From positions 42,798,879-42,862,878 of the forward strand of contig NC_089238.1 of the NCBI RefSeq assembly GCF_963924675.1: a stretch of DNA of 64,000 nt. Direction: 5' to 3'. How positions within the stretch are numbered: position 1 is the stretch's first letter; every line of letters starts with the position of its first letter. Below the pieces are notes generated by a model. That model did not search any database and was not told where the DNA came from. It saw only the letters and a list, made by a program, of their open reading frames with translations. Source of the stretch: Phocoena phocoena. Its lineage: Eukaryota > Chordata > Mammalia > Artiodactyla > Phocoenidae. The position numbers and the translations under genes were made by a program. Positions 46,590 to 58,566 of the stretch are shown in pieces.

Positions 46590-47445
46590 GTCCCTCAGTT
46601 GTTTCTGTTGCTACGGATTTTAGTTCTGGGTTTCAATGGATTAGTTTTCTCTTCATTATGGATCCTGTTTCCCTGCTTCTTTGCATGCCTGGTAATTTTT
46701 TACGTGCAGACATTGGGAATTTTACTTTGTTGGGTACCGGATATTTTTGTATTTATATATTATTGAGGTTTTGGGCAGTTTGTTAATTGTGTTTTGGGAC
46801 ACAGTTTCTTGGAAATTGTTCGGTCCTTTTAAGATTTGTTAGGAAGGACCAGTGTTGTATATAATCTAGGCCTAACTATCCTCCACTACCAAGGCAAGAC
46901 CCTCTGAGTTCTCTGTCCAAAGCCCTTTGAATTATGAGGCTTCCCAGTTTGGCTGATGGGAACAGGCATTATTCTTGACCCTGTGTGAGCTCCAAGTTTT
47001 GTTCCCTCTAATCCTTCAGGTGGTTTTCTCCCCAGCCATGTTTTTTTTGGGTAGCTTCTTTACACTGTGTGCTGGTCAGTTCTCCTGAAAACCTTGATGA
47101 GGAGCCTGGAGATCTCTGAAATTCTCTCACTAGGCAGCTTTCTCCTCTCTAGCACCCTGTTCTGAGAACTCTAGCTGCCTGGCCTCCCCAGATTCTCAGT
47201 TGCATCTCTTTAACTTAGCGGATCACTGGGCTGTTCCCGGGTTCTGTGCTTCATGCTGTGTGACCTGGAATCTCTCTCCAGGCCCCGTAGGGCTCACCGT
47301 GTTTGTTTCCCATTTCTCAGGGATCATTGACTTTTGTCCTCTCAGGTCCAGTGTGTTGAACACCGTTGTTTCACACATTGCATCTCATTTATAATTATTT
47401 CAGGTGGGAGGGTAAATCCCGTCCTTGTTACTCTATCTTGGTTAA
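46590..47445 (-). mobile_element. Old LINE-1 3' UTR (L1ME-like)
   Basis: Antisense: 'cctgcttctttgcatgcctg', 'ttactttgttgggtaccgga', 'aaggcaagaccctctgagtt', 'ttatgaggcttcccagtttg', 'tctcagggatcattgacttt', ending 'caggtgggagggtaaatccc'. Likely the 3' portion of the same family as 9590-11530. Frame 47200-47394 is incidental. Confidence 0.8.
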
Positions 47446-48974
47446 ACTCTTAATGATTTTATATGTGGTCATAACAGTTAAAACAGTTAAAACAGTTCAT
47501 AATTTTAAAAAGATGTTGTCTCCAGTTAAAAAGTATCCAAAAATGCTTGTTCAAGCTTAGGGGATATAAGACAGTTAAAACACTATAAATTACTGAGCAG
47601 TCAAACAAGCGTGAGTGTGTGTGTGTGTGTGTACACATATGTAAAATGCACTGCTTTGGTTAAGTGTTACAAGTGCTAGTACTCTGAATTGTATATTCAT
47701 TGAAGCAGAATCTTCTGTGGGGACACATCTCCCCTCATGTTTACCTCTTTAGCTTCTCATTTACTGATGCTTTCTTTAGGTTATATTTGGACGTACAGTT
47801 GTGTCATGTTCCTAAAATCGAAGTCAAAGCAGAATGAGAACCACAAACCTTTCATTATTCTCTTTACTTTTGGTTGTCGTGTCATTTTTTAAATCAATCT
47901 CAAAGAGCAGAATTTTCCAAGTTTGTATAAAGAGACCACACGTCAAACTATTAGTAAGACAATCTGTGAATCTAAGTGGAGGTCAGGAAATGGGCTGGAA
48001 AAGTCAGATTAGGGCTTTGGAAAACACCTGAGACAAGTAAAAAGTGAGAAAAAGAAGAGGGTGCAAACACATTTTAAGTTTAGATGGGCTGAACTCTTAA
48101 ATAGGAAGAATATACAGGTAATTCTACTTACAAGTGGATTTTGCTCTTCATCTTTGTTTTAATCAGGAATTACGTTACTTATAAGTAAAAACAGACATGT
48201 CTCAAAACATACTATTTAGTAAAATGGTTTGTTTTTTAGTGAAAACTGCCATGTGAATTGATGGGGTGTTTCATGTATTTCTGCTATTTAGTTATTCACA
48301 TCTGAAGTACAACCAACCACTGAACTTATATTGTAGTAAATAGTCACTAAAATTTGCCTGGAGGCAGTTTCTTAAATACATAGTGGTTGGAGAGAGTTAA
48401 TTTACTTCTTTAAAGACTTGATTTGAATACTAATTCAGGATGTAAATGTCACAGTTTGCCAGCTTCAAGAGTTACAGTGATTATTCCTCAAGAACAATAT
48501 TTGAATAATCATAACATTTTTTTAAAAATTTAGAACAGATGATCATTAAGCCAGGCATAAGTACCAGCAGCTATACTCCTAGTTTCAAATATAATCTGAA
48601 TTCATTGTTTTGATTATAATAAATAGGCATTTTATAATTATGTTAATTACTAAATATGGTTTTCCAGTTTTGATCTCTGACTACAATGAATTTGTAGTTA
48701 TATGCTAACTAAATGATGAATCAGTTTCTTAAAATAATTCACAAAAATGGCACTTGAAAATAGGAATTTTAAATTATATCCAACTTAAGACAAATATTGA
48801 CTATTTTGTAGGTGTTCTCTATGCTAATGAAAGTTTGATTATCTGAATTGTCTTATAAAAGATATTAAAGTAAATCACTCCTATGACTGACTTTGAAACC
48901 TCATTTTACTAGGTTAAAATTGTTTACCCAAGATAGTTATATATCTAAAATGTTTCTCAGTGTTGTTCTTCAGA
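47446..48974. other. No gene or transposon recognised
   Basis: Includes three near-tandem 'acagttaaa' units at 47473-47497 and a short TG run at 47615-47632. Otherwise AT-rich and unassigned. Confidence 0.45.
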
Positions 48975-49135
48975 TCAGCTATATCAGTGTCACCTGGGAT
49001 ACCTGTTAGAAATGCAAATTCTCCAGCCTCACCTTAGACCTACCAAATCAGAAACTCTGGGGATGGGGCCTAATCACATGGATCTTAACAAGCCCAAGGT
49101 GATTCTGATACTTGCTAAAGTTGGAGCACCTGTGA
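48975..49135. mobile_element. MER5-like hAT element
   Basis: 'cagtgtcacctgggatacct', 'cctaccaaatcagaaactct', 'ggggatggggcctaatcaca' and 'caaggtgattctgatactt' match the MER5 block order. Confidence 0.72.
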
Positions 49136-50915
49136 TCTGAAAGAACACTTCTGGACTGCAAACACATGCCAGAAAAGCTGCTTTTCACAAGAATTTCCCC
49201 CAACGTTCTTTCTCATCTCTGAAAACTCCTGTCATAAATCTGGTTTTGAACTGTTAGTTGAGGCTAATTAGGAGTTTAGAGTGAATAAGTGCAGCCTCCT
49301 CAAACCATTTTTTCAATTTAATGCCCAAATGATTATTTCATTGCCTAAGATGAAAGTAACTAATTTGTCTTATGATTTCCAAACTGTAACTAACTCAAGC
49401 TAACCAGGAGAGTTTCATCTAATTGGATCAATTCTTGATGGATAAACTCACCAGAACTAATCTGAATGTGGAGATGTTCTTTTTCATTTGTCTTTCTCCA
49501 CCCACAAAAGGGGGAAAAGGACTAACTGCTGATAGTTACTGCTTTCATCTGTACCATTTCCAGCTTGCATTTACTTTCATGAAACGCATTTACATTTGCT
49601 TCGAAGTAGATTTGCTTCACCATCTTTGAATAATTGTTGCAACCTAGAAGACTGGGGGTGAGCTCTTACCTCTAGGAGAACCCAAGTTGATGGGCTATTT
49701 TAAAGCCAGGAGGAGGAAAAAAACTGTTACCCTCTGCCAGGGGAAAAGAAAGAGCTTTGAAAGGTGAGTTTGAGAATTTTTCCACCTTGTAGGACAGAAG
49801 TTTCTTAAATTAAATGCCATATAATCTTAAAAGGCTGATAATATTATGAAAATATATGGATGTGTGCATTAAAACATTGCTTGTGATGAGAAATTTCTCC
49901 TGTAAGTTGCAATGAAGGATACTTACGCTCTTTGAAACTTGCAGTGAGTATTGGGTTATTAATACTATGAAATTTAATCTGAGATTTAGGCAGTTGTCAA
50001 TTTCTATAATTTATTCTTATTCGGATGGCCTCATAAGATTCGTGCTCTGATAGGCACTGAAAGTTAGTGGTGGCTAAAGCTTAGCCTGAATTTCAGACAT
50101 ATCTACGATTCTTTCTTGTACTCAGAGGTAGCTGGTATGTGCAGGTGGCTTCTGAAAAATTGCTTAATTTTGGTAGTCCTCTGCCTTTTAGATGAAACAT
50201 TTCAAAGTAGCCATTAAAAAGCAACGAGGTTGAAAAAGCAAATTTCTGGGAGATACAAAGGGAAAATGTGTAGGTAATTTTTTCCCTGATACTTCATGTG
50301 TGATTATCCCGGGATATATTGCTATTAGGTTTTTATTTTTGCGATAAAATGCTAATATAGTCATCGGTTAAGGCTTCTAGTAGGTTTCCCAACATATAGT
50401 GAATGCAATTTTTAAGTGTCTGGATAGATTTAGGATTATAAATTTGTAAGTATATTGCTGTCCATTCCCCAGTTCCACCTCTGAAAAGCAGCTGCTTCCA
50501 ACTCCCTTAGCTATTTTGCTCGGGATTTTTCTTCTAAACTGTATACATTGCTACTATTTTCCCTTCTCCCCTTTAGACATTATCCTTGACTTTCTGTAGG
50601 AAGATAAGGAATTTTTAGCCTTTTTACACTGCTCACCTCCCCATCCCATACCCATACACTACCAAATATAGTTATGCCATCACTGTTGGTTAAATTTTAA
50701 TGTTTCTATTATTTTGACTGTGTAAATAATATTCCTAATTGAGACGTATAGTATTACACAATTTGATTTCCTTTCTGGGGTCACATTTTTGTTTTCCTTG
50801 AAATAATCATTGTCCTTTTTGGTTTGCTTAGTTTTCTGAGTATGTGTAACTAAAACTTTCCTCAAAGTTTCTATTTCAGTCACCTGTTTTGTTCACCTCG
50901 TTTTCTTTCTTTGTT
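49136..50915. other. About 1.8 kb with no gene or repeat recognised
   Basis: AT-rich. Frames at 49423-49629 and 50680-50883 have no recognisable domain. Confidence 0.45.
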
Positions 50916-50917
50916 TT

Positions 50918-51640
50918 AAAAAATAGCTTTGTTGAGATATAGTTCACACACCATATACCTCACCCATTTAAAGTGTATAATTCAATGATTTTAATATTGA
51001 TATATTTACAAATATATGACCATAGTCAATTTGAGAACATTTTTATCACCTCAAAAAGAAACACTGTACTCTTTAGCTAATCAACCCCCGTCTTCCCACT
51101 CCCTGTTTCCTGCCACCCCCAGCCATAAGCGTCTGCAATGTTCTGTCTCTTTAATTTGCCTCTTCTGGACGTTGCATATGGAATCATACAATACGTGGGC
51201 TTTTATGACTGTCTTCTTTCACTTACCATGTTTTCAAGGCTTATCCATGTTGTAGCTTGTATCTATATTTCATTCTTTTTTATGGCTGAGTAATATTCTG
51301 GTGTAGAAATATCTTATATTTCATTTATCCATTAATCAGTTGATGGACATTTGGGTTGTTTCCACATTTTGGCTATTATGAATAATGTTGCTGTGAATAT
51401 TTTTGTACATGTTTTTGTGTGGACATATGTTTTCAGTTCTCTTGGGTGTATTTCAGTTCTCTTTTTTTAAACTTTTGAGGAATTGTCAGAGTCTTTTCTA
51501 CAGTGGATGGATCATTTTATATTTCCACCAGCAGTGTAAGAAAATTCTGATTTCTCTACATCTTCATCAACACTTGTTATTATCTGCTTTTTGATCTTAG
51601 CATCCTATTGAATATGAAGTGGTACCTCATTGTGTCACCC
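50918..51640 (-). mobile_element. LINE-1 (L1MC/L1MD-like) 3' part
   Basis: Antisense: 'ctttgttgagatatagttca', 'ttcaaggcttatccatgttg', 'cattaatcagttgatggaca', 'gaatatgaagtggtacctca'. Collinear with 17895-18540 and similarly diverged. Confidence 0.85.
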
Positions 51641-52705
51641 TGTTTTTCAGATCCTGAATCTCCCTTCATCTTGGTTTACTTTCTTGTTTTGTTGGAGCAT
51701 AGCCTCCAGTAGCTTTCTGAGCAACAGTGAACAGGAGGTGAATTATTTTAGGTCTTGCATATCTTAAAATGTTTTATTCAAGTGGTATGGAGTGGCCTGG
51801 GACATTTTTTATTCATAATTTTGTATTCTTTTTCTAAAAGAGAGCCTTATAAATTCTGTAAGGTTCAAGTTACAGAAAACCTGGACCTACAGTTGGGAAA
51901 AAGATACCATATAAATCCTTCTTCTGTCCTATGATCACATGTGTACCTCTAAGTCTAAGGAGAATGGAAGACTTCCCAAGCTAGGTTCCAAGTCCCCTCC
52001 ACTGCTGATCGTAGGTACCCAAATATAATTGGGGTGAATGTAATTGGAAACCCACACAATCCATCATCTAAGCAAAACTGAATTCAGATGAACATTATGC
52101 AGCCTTGTAATCAAATAAATAATTATGTAAAAATAAGTTAAAATATTTACAGCTATCTTTTGAAACCAACATTCCTAGAAAGACTTTCTCTTTGCACAAC
52201 TTTCCTTATCAGGTTCCACGTTTGCAGTAGCTTTATTTATGGTACGTAGGTTTCCTGGGAAGGTAAGAACAGAGGACTTTGCATTAGAAGTCCCCTGAGC
52301 AAAGCTTTCTAAGACTTATCTTTTGCTATCTCTCTCCTTTCCCACAGTCCCATACGCCGAGCAGATGTTAAAAGATGTCTTCTTTCTATGAGTCTCTTTG
52401 TTATCCTGTCTCCAATGCCTGCATCCCTCTAGGATGTCGAGGAGTGAATACTCTCAATTCTCTCCCTACCTGCTTCTGCAGACACGTGTTTCAGCTTCTC
52501 CATCTACTTTTCACCTTCCAAACTCTTAGGACATCTTTCACTTGTGTTTTCTTCGCCCATTTTCCTTGCCCTGATCACTGTATACATATCTTAAAATACT
52601 CTGTTAGTGTCACTTTAATGGACTTTTAGGAGCAGAGATGATAAGGCATCTTAATCAGAGACCCTCCATACAGACTCCCATCTGGCCTATCTGTCTCTAC
52701 ACATT
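51641..52705. other. Mostly unassigned
   Basis: 51640-51790 ('ggtttactttcttgttttgt', 'cctccagtagctttctgagc') may be another old repeat piece. The frame 52375-52629 has no recognised domain. Confidence 0.4.
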
Positions 52706-52855
52706 TGGTTCTCTACCTTCAGCACATCAGAATCACCTAGAAGGCTTTTTAAACAGCAGTATTGGTTTCACCCTCAGAGTTTCCCAACTCAGCAAGTCTG
52801 GGGGGAAGGCTCAGAACTGCATTTCTAACAAGCTCCCAGGTGATGCTGAGGCTAA
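52706..52855. mobile_element. MER5A-like hAT element
   Basis: 'agcacatcagaatcacctag', 'ctcagcaagtctggggggaa' and 'aagctcccaggtgatgctga' give the MER5A core with its internal symmetry. Confidence 0.72.
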
Positions 52856-53799
52856 AACAAATCTGCTTGTTTCGTGCCCTGCATAAGTATTTCAGTGATC
52901 CCTGGTCACACGTGGGATGATGTCCAAATTCCTTGGCATGTCCTGGGTGGTAATATAATTTGAGAAATCAGTTTGGCTTTGGTTGGCTCAGAACTTGCCC
53001 CTGCACCCTGTGGGGATGGTAGCCAGACCTCTGTTTTCCTTTGCCTCAGGGGGAGTTGGAGCTGTGGCCAGAAAGTAGAAGATACACACACAATTTTTTT
53101 TCTGACTTTTGTTTTCCTGAAATGGATATACTAGAAGAGTATGTGAGGGGAAAAGAAGGGAGGAGGAGAGGGGAGAGGGGTTCTTATAGCCTGGGAAGGT
53201 GTTGGATGGAGGCTCACCCTTTGGTCTGGTGACCATCAAGTTTCTTTTGATACTGAATGAAAGATGGATTTTAATTAGAAGAACATTCAATGTGAAACAA
53301 TATGCAATTTAGAGTCAAATACAGTGGTTATTAGAATTTGTTGGCTGAGAGGGTAATCTGGGTCTTGGGACTGCATCCTTGATGCCATGGGGGCAGGGAC
53401 GGGGGTTAGCATGGGCACACAGTTCCTGAGGACTAGGGCAGGGAGGTTCAGAAATACCGAGCCGTGCTGAGTAGGTTACATAGGCTTTTCACGAAGTGGT
53501 AGTTGCTGCTGCTGCTGTACTTCCTCTCTTCCTCTTTTCCCTCCTTTCCTCCTCTCTTCATTCCTATTGCGACTCCTCATCATATTCTTAGCCCAGTTAC
53601 TCAGTTATTCTGTGGGGCCTGGGAAGAAAGAATTTATTTTGAGTTATAAAATAAGGAAGGGGTTGAACATTTGGATAACAGACTTACACAGAATATAGTT
53701 TCTCTTAGTTTATGCATCTGTAGCAAAGCAGAATGAATTTACGTGTATAGAACTTCCATAGGAATTGTGGCAGTTATTCTTGCCTCGCTGGGTCTACTA
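52856..53799. other. Unassigned; purine- and pyrimidine-rich tracts
   Basis: A GA-rich stretch at 53136-53180 and a CT-rich stretch at 53519-53560 preceded by a short (TGC)n run at 53505-53517. No gene recognised. Confidence 0.5.
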
Positions 53800-54130
53800 C
53801 TTTATGGGCCTTAGCTTTGACAGTGGGATAATAGCAAATATGACGTAGAGGCTGGAAAAGTACTTGTGATTAGGACTTACAAGTAGGTCTAGTTGCTGAG
53901 AGCCCTTCTGCCATTGTGTGAATAAGCCCCACTAACCTCTTGGAGGATGAAAGACTTTGTGTACTGACACCCAACCATCCAAGCCATCCGGTGGAGGCCA
54001 CAGACATGAATGAAGCCATCCTACATCACTTAGCCCTGGCTGAGCCACCCCACATCAGAGTCATGAGAAACAATTTATTTTATGTCATTAAGTATTGAGA
54101 TGTTTGTTCTACACCAGAAATTAATGGTAT
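53800..54130 (+). repeat. LTR-like old repeat
   Basis: 'cttggaggatgaaagacttt', 'atgaatgaagccatcctaca', 'gtcatgagaaacaatttatt' and 'atgtcattaagtattgagat' resemble the 3' part of an old MaLR/ERVL LTR. Subfamily unknown. Confidence 0.45.
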
Positions 54131-54214
54131 AGTAACTCCTATTGCATATCTTTGCTGTATGAAATATTGCTCATATTCTCTTAATTTCATGTGCTACCTT
54201 TGTCGTGTTTTAAT

Positions 54215-54430
54215 CAAGCTGTATAGATTGGTCATTAAGAATGTGGGCTCTGTAGCTGGACTACCTGAATTTAAACTTTGATCCATCTGTTAGCTGCATG
54301 ACTTTTGCACAAGTCATCAAAACTCTTTGGGCGCAGTTTCCTTATCAGTATTGTTGGGAGGATTAACTGAGAATGCGTGAAAGGCACTTCATATTGTTCC
54401 TGACATATAGTAAGTGCTCATTAAACATGA
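54215..54430 (+). repeat. MIR SINE
   Basis: Sense MIR: 'gaatgtgggctctgtagctg', 'tttccttatcagtattgttg', 'ggaggattaactgagaatgc' and 'gacatatagtaagtgctcat'. Confidence 0.85.
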
Positions 54431-54797
54431 ACAATTAGAAGTAGTATGCAATATTGCTAAAGGTGTTCATGGGTAGCTCAATACTCTGACCCTAATTCCT
54501 CATAAACTTCTAAAAGTTTTCTTAAATGTCAATTCTGTTGTGAAATGGATTTTCATGAATAAACGTCGGGGTTGGTGAAGGACTCCAACTTTGTTAGCAT
54601 TCATTACATTTTTTCTTTGTACATCTCTTTCTGTAAGTTCTGGTTTCCTCAGGGCAGGGACCAGCAATAGCTGTATTATTAGCATCTAGCATGCTTTCTG
54701 TCATGCCGTGGAGTAGATAATAAGTGGCAGTTGAATGACTCCACGTGTGTTTGGCAATACCCCTCGCCTCTCAACACTCACCACCTTGGCAGCTGGG

Positions 54798-55015
54798 GCC
54801 CTCTACCTTAGGACCCTCAGGATCACTTTCATCAAGCCTTTATCCCTATTTATGATGGTCATAAACCCAGAGCTGTAGAAGGCATTTGAGTTTGTGACCC
54901 CTGACCCAAACCCCATCAAACATGAACACTCAGTCATATCTCTAAACTTCCTTGTACCTTATGGTAAAAGCCATCATCATATCCCATTTAGAGAAAGGTA
55001 TCTAAGGTAGAGGGC
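54798..55015. repeat. 14-bp perfect inverted repeat, 190-base spacing
   Basis: 'gccctctaccttag' at 54798-54811 and its exact reverse complement at 55002-55015. No flanking duplication was seen, so it is not clearly a transposon. Confidence 0.6.
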
Positions 55016-55754
55016 TATAAAGTGACATGAGTCTGCTATCAATCAGGAGGACCTGACAGGACCATGAAGAGAAACTAGGTTTCTGGAGCTGTTGGCCTGA
55101 CTATGGTGGTGAAGATAGATGAACCAATGCAAGTAGCAGATGTAGCAGACACCCTGTCCTGTGTCCCCATGGCTTACAATTGAACCCATTTTCGGCTACT
55201 GTGGGTGGTTCCTGTGTATTGTGACAGCTTCCATCTCCAGTCCTGTGTCTCTGCTCCTCCACCTAGGAGATTTCTCTGGCACTGTGCCAGGCTGTCCCAA
55301 AGCTGGAGATTTTCCTAGGAGCAACTCTCAGCTCCTGAGGGATGGGAGGCTGTGAATACATTCTCCTGCTTTCCCATCACTGGGAGGGACATTTCTGATC
55401 TACATGACAGCTCAGAGAGTCCCTAGTGGGACTGAGTTCCAGTTGCCTATTGTAATAGCCCCTCATAAACACACCTTCTTTTGGCTTCTCCTTCTCTGTC
55501 TCATTTCCCCCTTTTCCTCAGTTGTGCTTCCTGAGATTACCTCCAAAATCAACTACATATGCTCAACTGCTTGCCTGCTCAGGACCTGTTTCCCACACCA
55601 GGACTGTCTGCCTTGCTTTTTCCCAAGGAGCATTTAAGTCAGAAGTAAGAGTACTTATTCTTCCATATTAAAGTGTGCAAAAGATAGGTTTTGTTCACAA
55701 CAGAAAAATAAGGAGAACAGCTGGCAGTATCATGGGCCAGTGATTTCTACAAAT

Positions 55755-55777
55755 CTGGAGATTTCAAAAATCTCCAG
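55755..55777. repeat. Perfect 10-bp hairpin with 3-base loop
   Basis: Arms 'ctggagattt' (55755-55764) and 'aaatctccag' (55768-55777), loop 'caa'. Confidence 0.75.
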
Positions 55778-56516
55778 AGCAAATCCCAGGGTGGCAGACA
55801 TGTTCATTTATTTTCTGGATCTCCTCCAAGCCTGCACATATATTATACCAGATGCCCCTGCCCAAATGAAAAAATAAGCGAAAAAATACTGCAGTGGAGC
55901 AAAGTTAAGAAATCTTTCATATTCAAAGTGACTGCTATTAAGTGTCAAGTAATGTGCCCACCACCTAGGGAGAAATCTCTGTCCTTACATTATTCCTTGA
56001 ACCCAGTGGGTGCTTAATATATTTTTGTTGAATTATGCTTGAGGATCTTACATTCTAATTAAGGAGGCAAGACATGCCCTCAGTGGTTAAACACTTCTTA
56101 AAGGTGTTATTTAATTAAGGACAATAATTAACAGAATAGGTTATAAATGCTTAGAGTAATTCCTCTAAGGTCTGGAGGCTGGAGTGAGTAGAAGAAAATT
56201 ATAAAACTGGTTTAAAGTGATCTAGTCCCTTCTCTTGGTTTTATAGATGCTGAAACTAAGAACATTCTTTGCAGAGTCCCTTCTCTCAGTTGAACATACA
56301 TCTGTGATTAAATCTGGTTAGCAGTATTTAGTGCTGTACTTAGAGCATAAACCTCAGTCAAAGGGTGGGATGTTTCTAGGATTAGTAGCCTAACCTTCTC
56401 TCTATAAGTCTATACTGCTTATTATTGTAGTTGATGTAGGATCTTCTAATGAGTCAGGGAAGTGTCAGAACTGGCTATTAGTGTCTTGACTTTTCTTTTC
56501 CTACTATTGACTCATC

Positions 56517-56540
56517 ACCACACACACACACACACACACA
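56517..56540. repeat. (CA)n microsatellite
   Basis: An uninterrupted CA run. It lies within the longest open frame of the window (56462-56941), which shows no domain and is best read as chance. Confidence 0.95.
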
Positions 56541-57530
56541 AAGTATCCTTTCCTATGCTCTCATTCCAACAGGATGGTAAGCCTGAGTGTTCTGAAAAGC
56601 CCCAGCATTTTAGGGGCAAAGAAGGAGAGGAATTAGGGAAAAAACACTGGAATTTGGGAGTGTTGGACTTGTTTACTGGGCAGTATAATACGATGGCTTG
56701 TTCCATGTCCATATTGAAATCTCTCTGCTGTCCAAGGTTGGTGAGAGGTTCAGTATCATTTTTGCCTTGGACTGAGCCCAGGGCTTCTGCCATTCAGAGC
56801 AAAGAGGGTAGAGATCTCTGGCCAGGTCCACCTTATGCACTGCTGAGATCATGCCCTGGGGCAATTCATAGATACGCTGTCCTGGTGGTGTCCACACCAA
56901 GCTTATTGGTTTCCTATTGGCTCCCAAGACTGTGGCACTGAATATGCGTCATAGATTTCCACACAGCCACTGCCATTTGAAGTTTACCTCTAAAGTGCTA
57001 CCACCCATGGAACTGCTAGTTGTTTGTCTGGGAACCAGTTCTCACTTGGGGGGAAATAAACCTGGACATCAAAGACATTTGGGCTGGTTATCCTCCTGGA
57101 ATAAGGGCATGAGAAGTGAAAAATGCCTTTTAATTTTTTGCTGATGATCTGAGAGTAGGAGAAGAAAAGTTAAGACATCTGTTAATTTCTCCATATCTCC
57201 AGAATGGGAGACTCTTTTTACAGAGTAAATGAGGGAAGTTGTGAGGGGGCCAGATTAGAGAAAAACCTTGATGACCAGAATACAGAAAACTTTGATTTCC
57301 TCAATAAGGATATCTGGACTCTTTCCTAAAAAGAATGATGCATTTTGAATGGGGGGATTGATATAACGAAATCAGTGTTTCAGATGCTTTAACCTGGTGT
57401 TGTTTAGGATGAATTAGAGAAGAGAGAGTGTGGAGTTGTTCATTGTATAGGAGGGGTTATAGTAAGTCCTGGAGTGAGATGCCTGGCTGGTGGCAGTATG
57501 GTTAGAAAGAAATTCGGAGATGGATAGACA
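56541..57530. other. No gene or repeat recognised
   Basis: Frames on both strands at 56515-57144 overlap and have no recognised domain. Confidence 0.45.
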
Positions 57531-57534
57531 GAAT

Positions 57535-57800
57535 ACTATTGACTTATTACCTACTCTGTCAAAAGCATAGGTTGAATAAGGCCTACAAGGTCCCTACTGT
57601 CATGGAACTTACCTTCTAGAAAGGAAGACAAATAAATGATAAATGAACCAACAAGCAAAAGTAAATGAATAAGAATTTCAGATGGTAATACATGTTCCAA
57701 ATAAAATATAACAAGATGATGTAATAGAAGGTGACAGGGGAGTGGGTGAGGATTTCTACTTTATATTGATTGGTCGCCAAAGGTCTTTCCGAGGAGACAA
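57535..57800 (-). repeat. L2 LINE (antisense)
   Basis: 'ctgtcatggaacttaccttc', 'gaaggtgacaggggagtggg', 'gtcgccaaaggtctttccga' and 'ggagacaacctttgagctgt' follow antisense L2. Confidence 0.7.
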
Positions 57801-57904
57801 CCTTTGAGCTGTAATCTACCTTTCTCCCCTCCCATATGTGTGAACTCCTGTGCACAAATGCATGCCCATTAGTATCCTCCATCAGAGCACTTAGCACACT
57901 AAGT

Positions 57905-58065
57905 TGTGAAGATGCATTGGCTTGTATATATACCCCACCATGCTATTATGAGGGCAAGGATTTGTCTTACTTATCGTTATAAACCTAACACCTACCACAG
58001 TACTTGGCAGGTCATAGACATTTAGTAAAAGTTTGTTGAATGAATAAATGAGTGAATCAACTCAC
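57905..58065 (+). repeat. L2 LINE tail
   Basis: 'tatgagggcaaggatttgtc', 'acctaccacagtacttggca' and 'agtttgttgaatgaataaat' form a sense L2 3' end. Confidence 0.75.
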
Positions 58066-58132
58066 CAAGAGAAAGAGTCTAAAGAGAGGATGGTGGGTAA
58101 AGGATGGAGCTTTGGGAAACTCCCATAGTTGG

Positions 58133-58169
58133 GGATGGGGGCAGAAAGAAGGGGGGCCAAAAAGGGGAG
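58133..58169 (+). other. Weak G-quadruplex motif
   Basis: Four G runs (4, 5, 6, 4 bases) with loops of 2, 9 and 7 bases. Confidence 0.4.
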
Positions 58170-58269
58170 TTTGACTCTTCTGTCATTCCTGCCCAGTTAG
58201 CACATTATCCTGTGTCTACCTCAGTTGCTTCTCCTTGCAGTTTCTTTATCTGTCTGGACCTGAGCTCTT

Positions 58270-58566
58270 CAGTATGGTAGCCACTAGTTAGGTGTTGGTT
58301 ACTGAATATTTGAAATATGATTAGTGCTAGTTGAGATATGCTGTAAGCATGAAACACTCACCAGACCTCAAAGACTTGGCTTATTTTTTTTTCCCACTGT
58401 TTAGTGAATACTTTTATGTTGATTGTGTTAAAAAGATATTTTAGATAAATTGGAGTAAATAAATATATTAAAGTTAATGTTACTGTTTATTTTTACTTTC
58501 TTAATGTGGTTACTGGAAAATTTAAAAATAACTTGGCTCACATATTCCTATTGCATATCATTGGTC
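58270..58566. mobile_element. hAT-like non-autonomous DNA transposon
   Basis: 'gtatggtagccactagttag', 'ttgagatatgctgtaagcat', 'ttaatgtggttactggaaaa' and 'cctattgcatatcattgg' follow a common old mammalian DNA element with short inverted termini. The family name is not certain. Confidence 0.5.

Larger units (their letters stand above)
54431..56513. other. No gene; scattered old repeat pieces
   Basis: 54640-54740 resembles an L2 tail ('cctcagggcagggaccagca'). 55480-55590 ('cctgagattacctccaaaat') resembles an LTR 3' end. 55950-56040 resembles an L2 tail. An inverted repeat (54798/55002) and a hairpin (55755) are listed separately. The rest is unassigned. Confidence 0.45.

Noticed and set aside
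56462..56941. Longest open frame (159 codons, plus strand) as a gene
   Set aside because: It runs through a CA microsatellite that yields a His-Thr repeat, has no recognisable domain, and overlaps open frames on the other strand.
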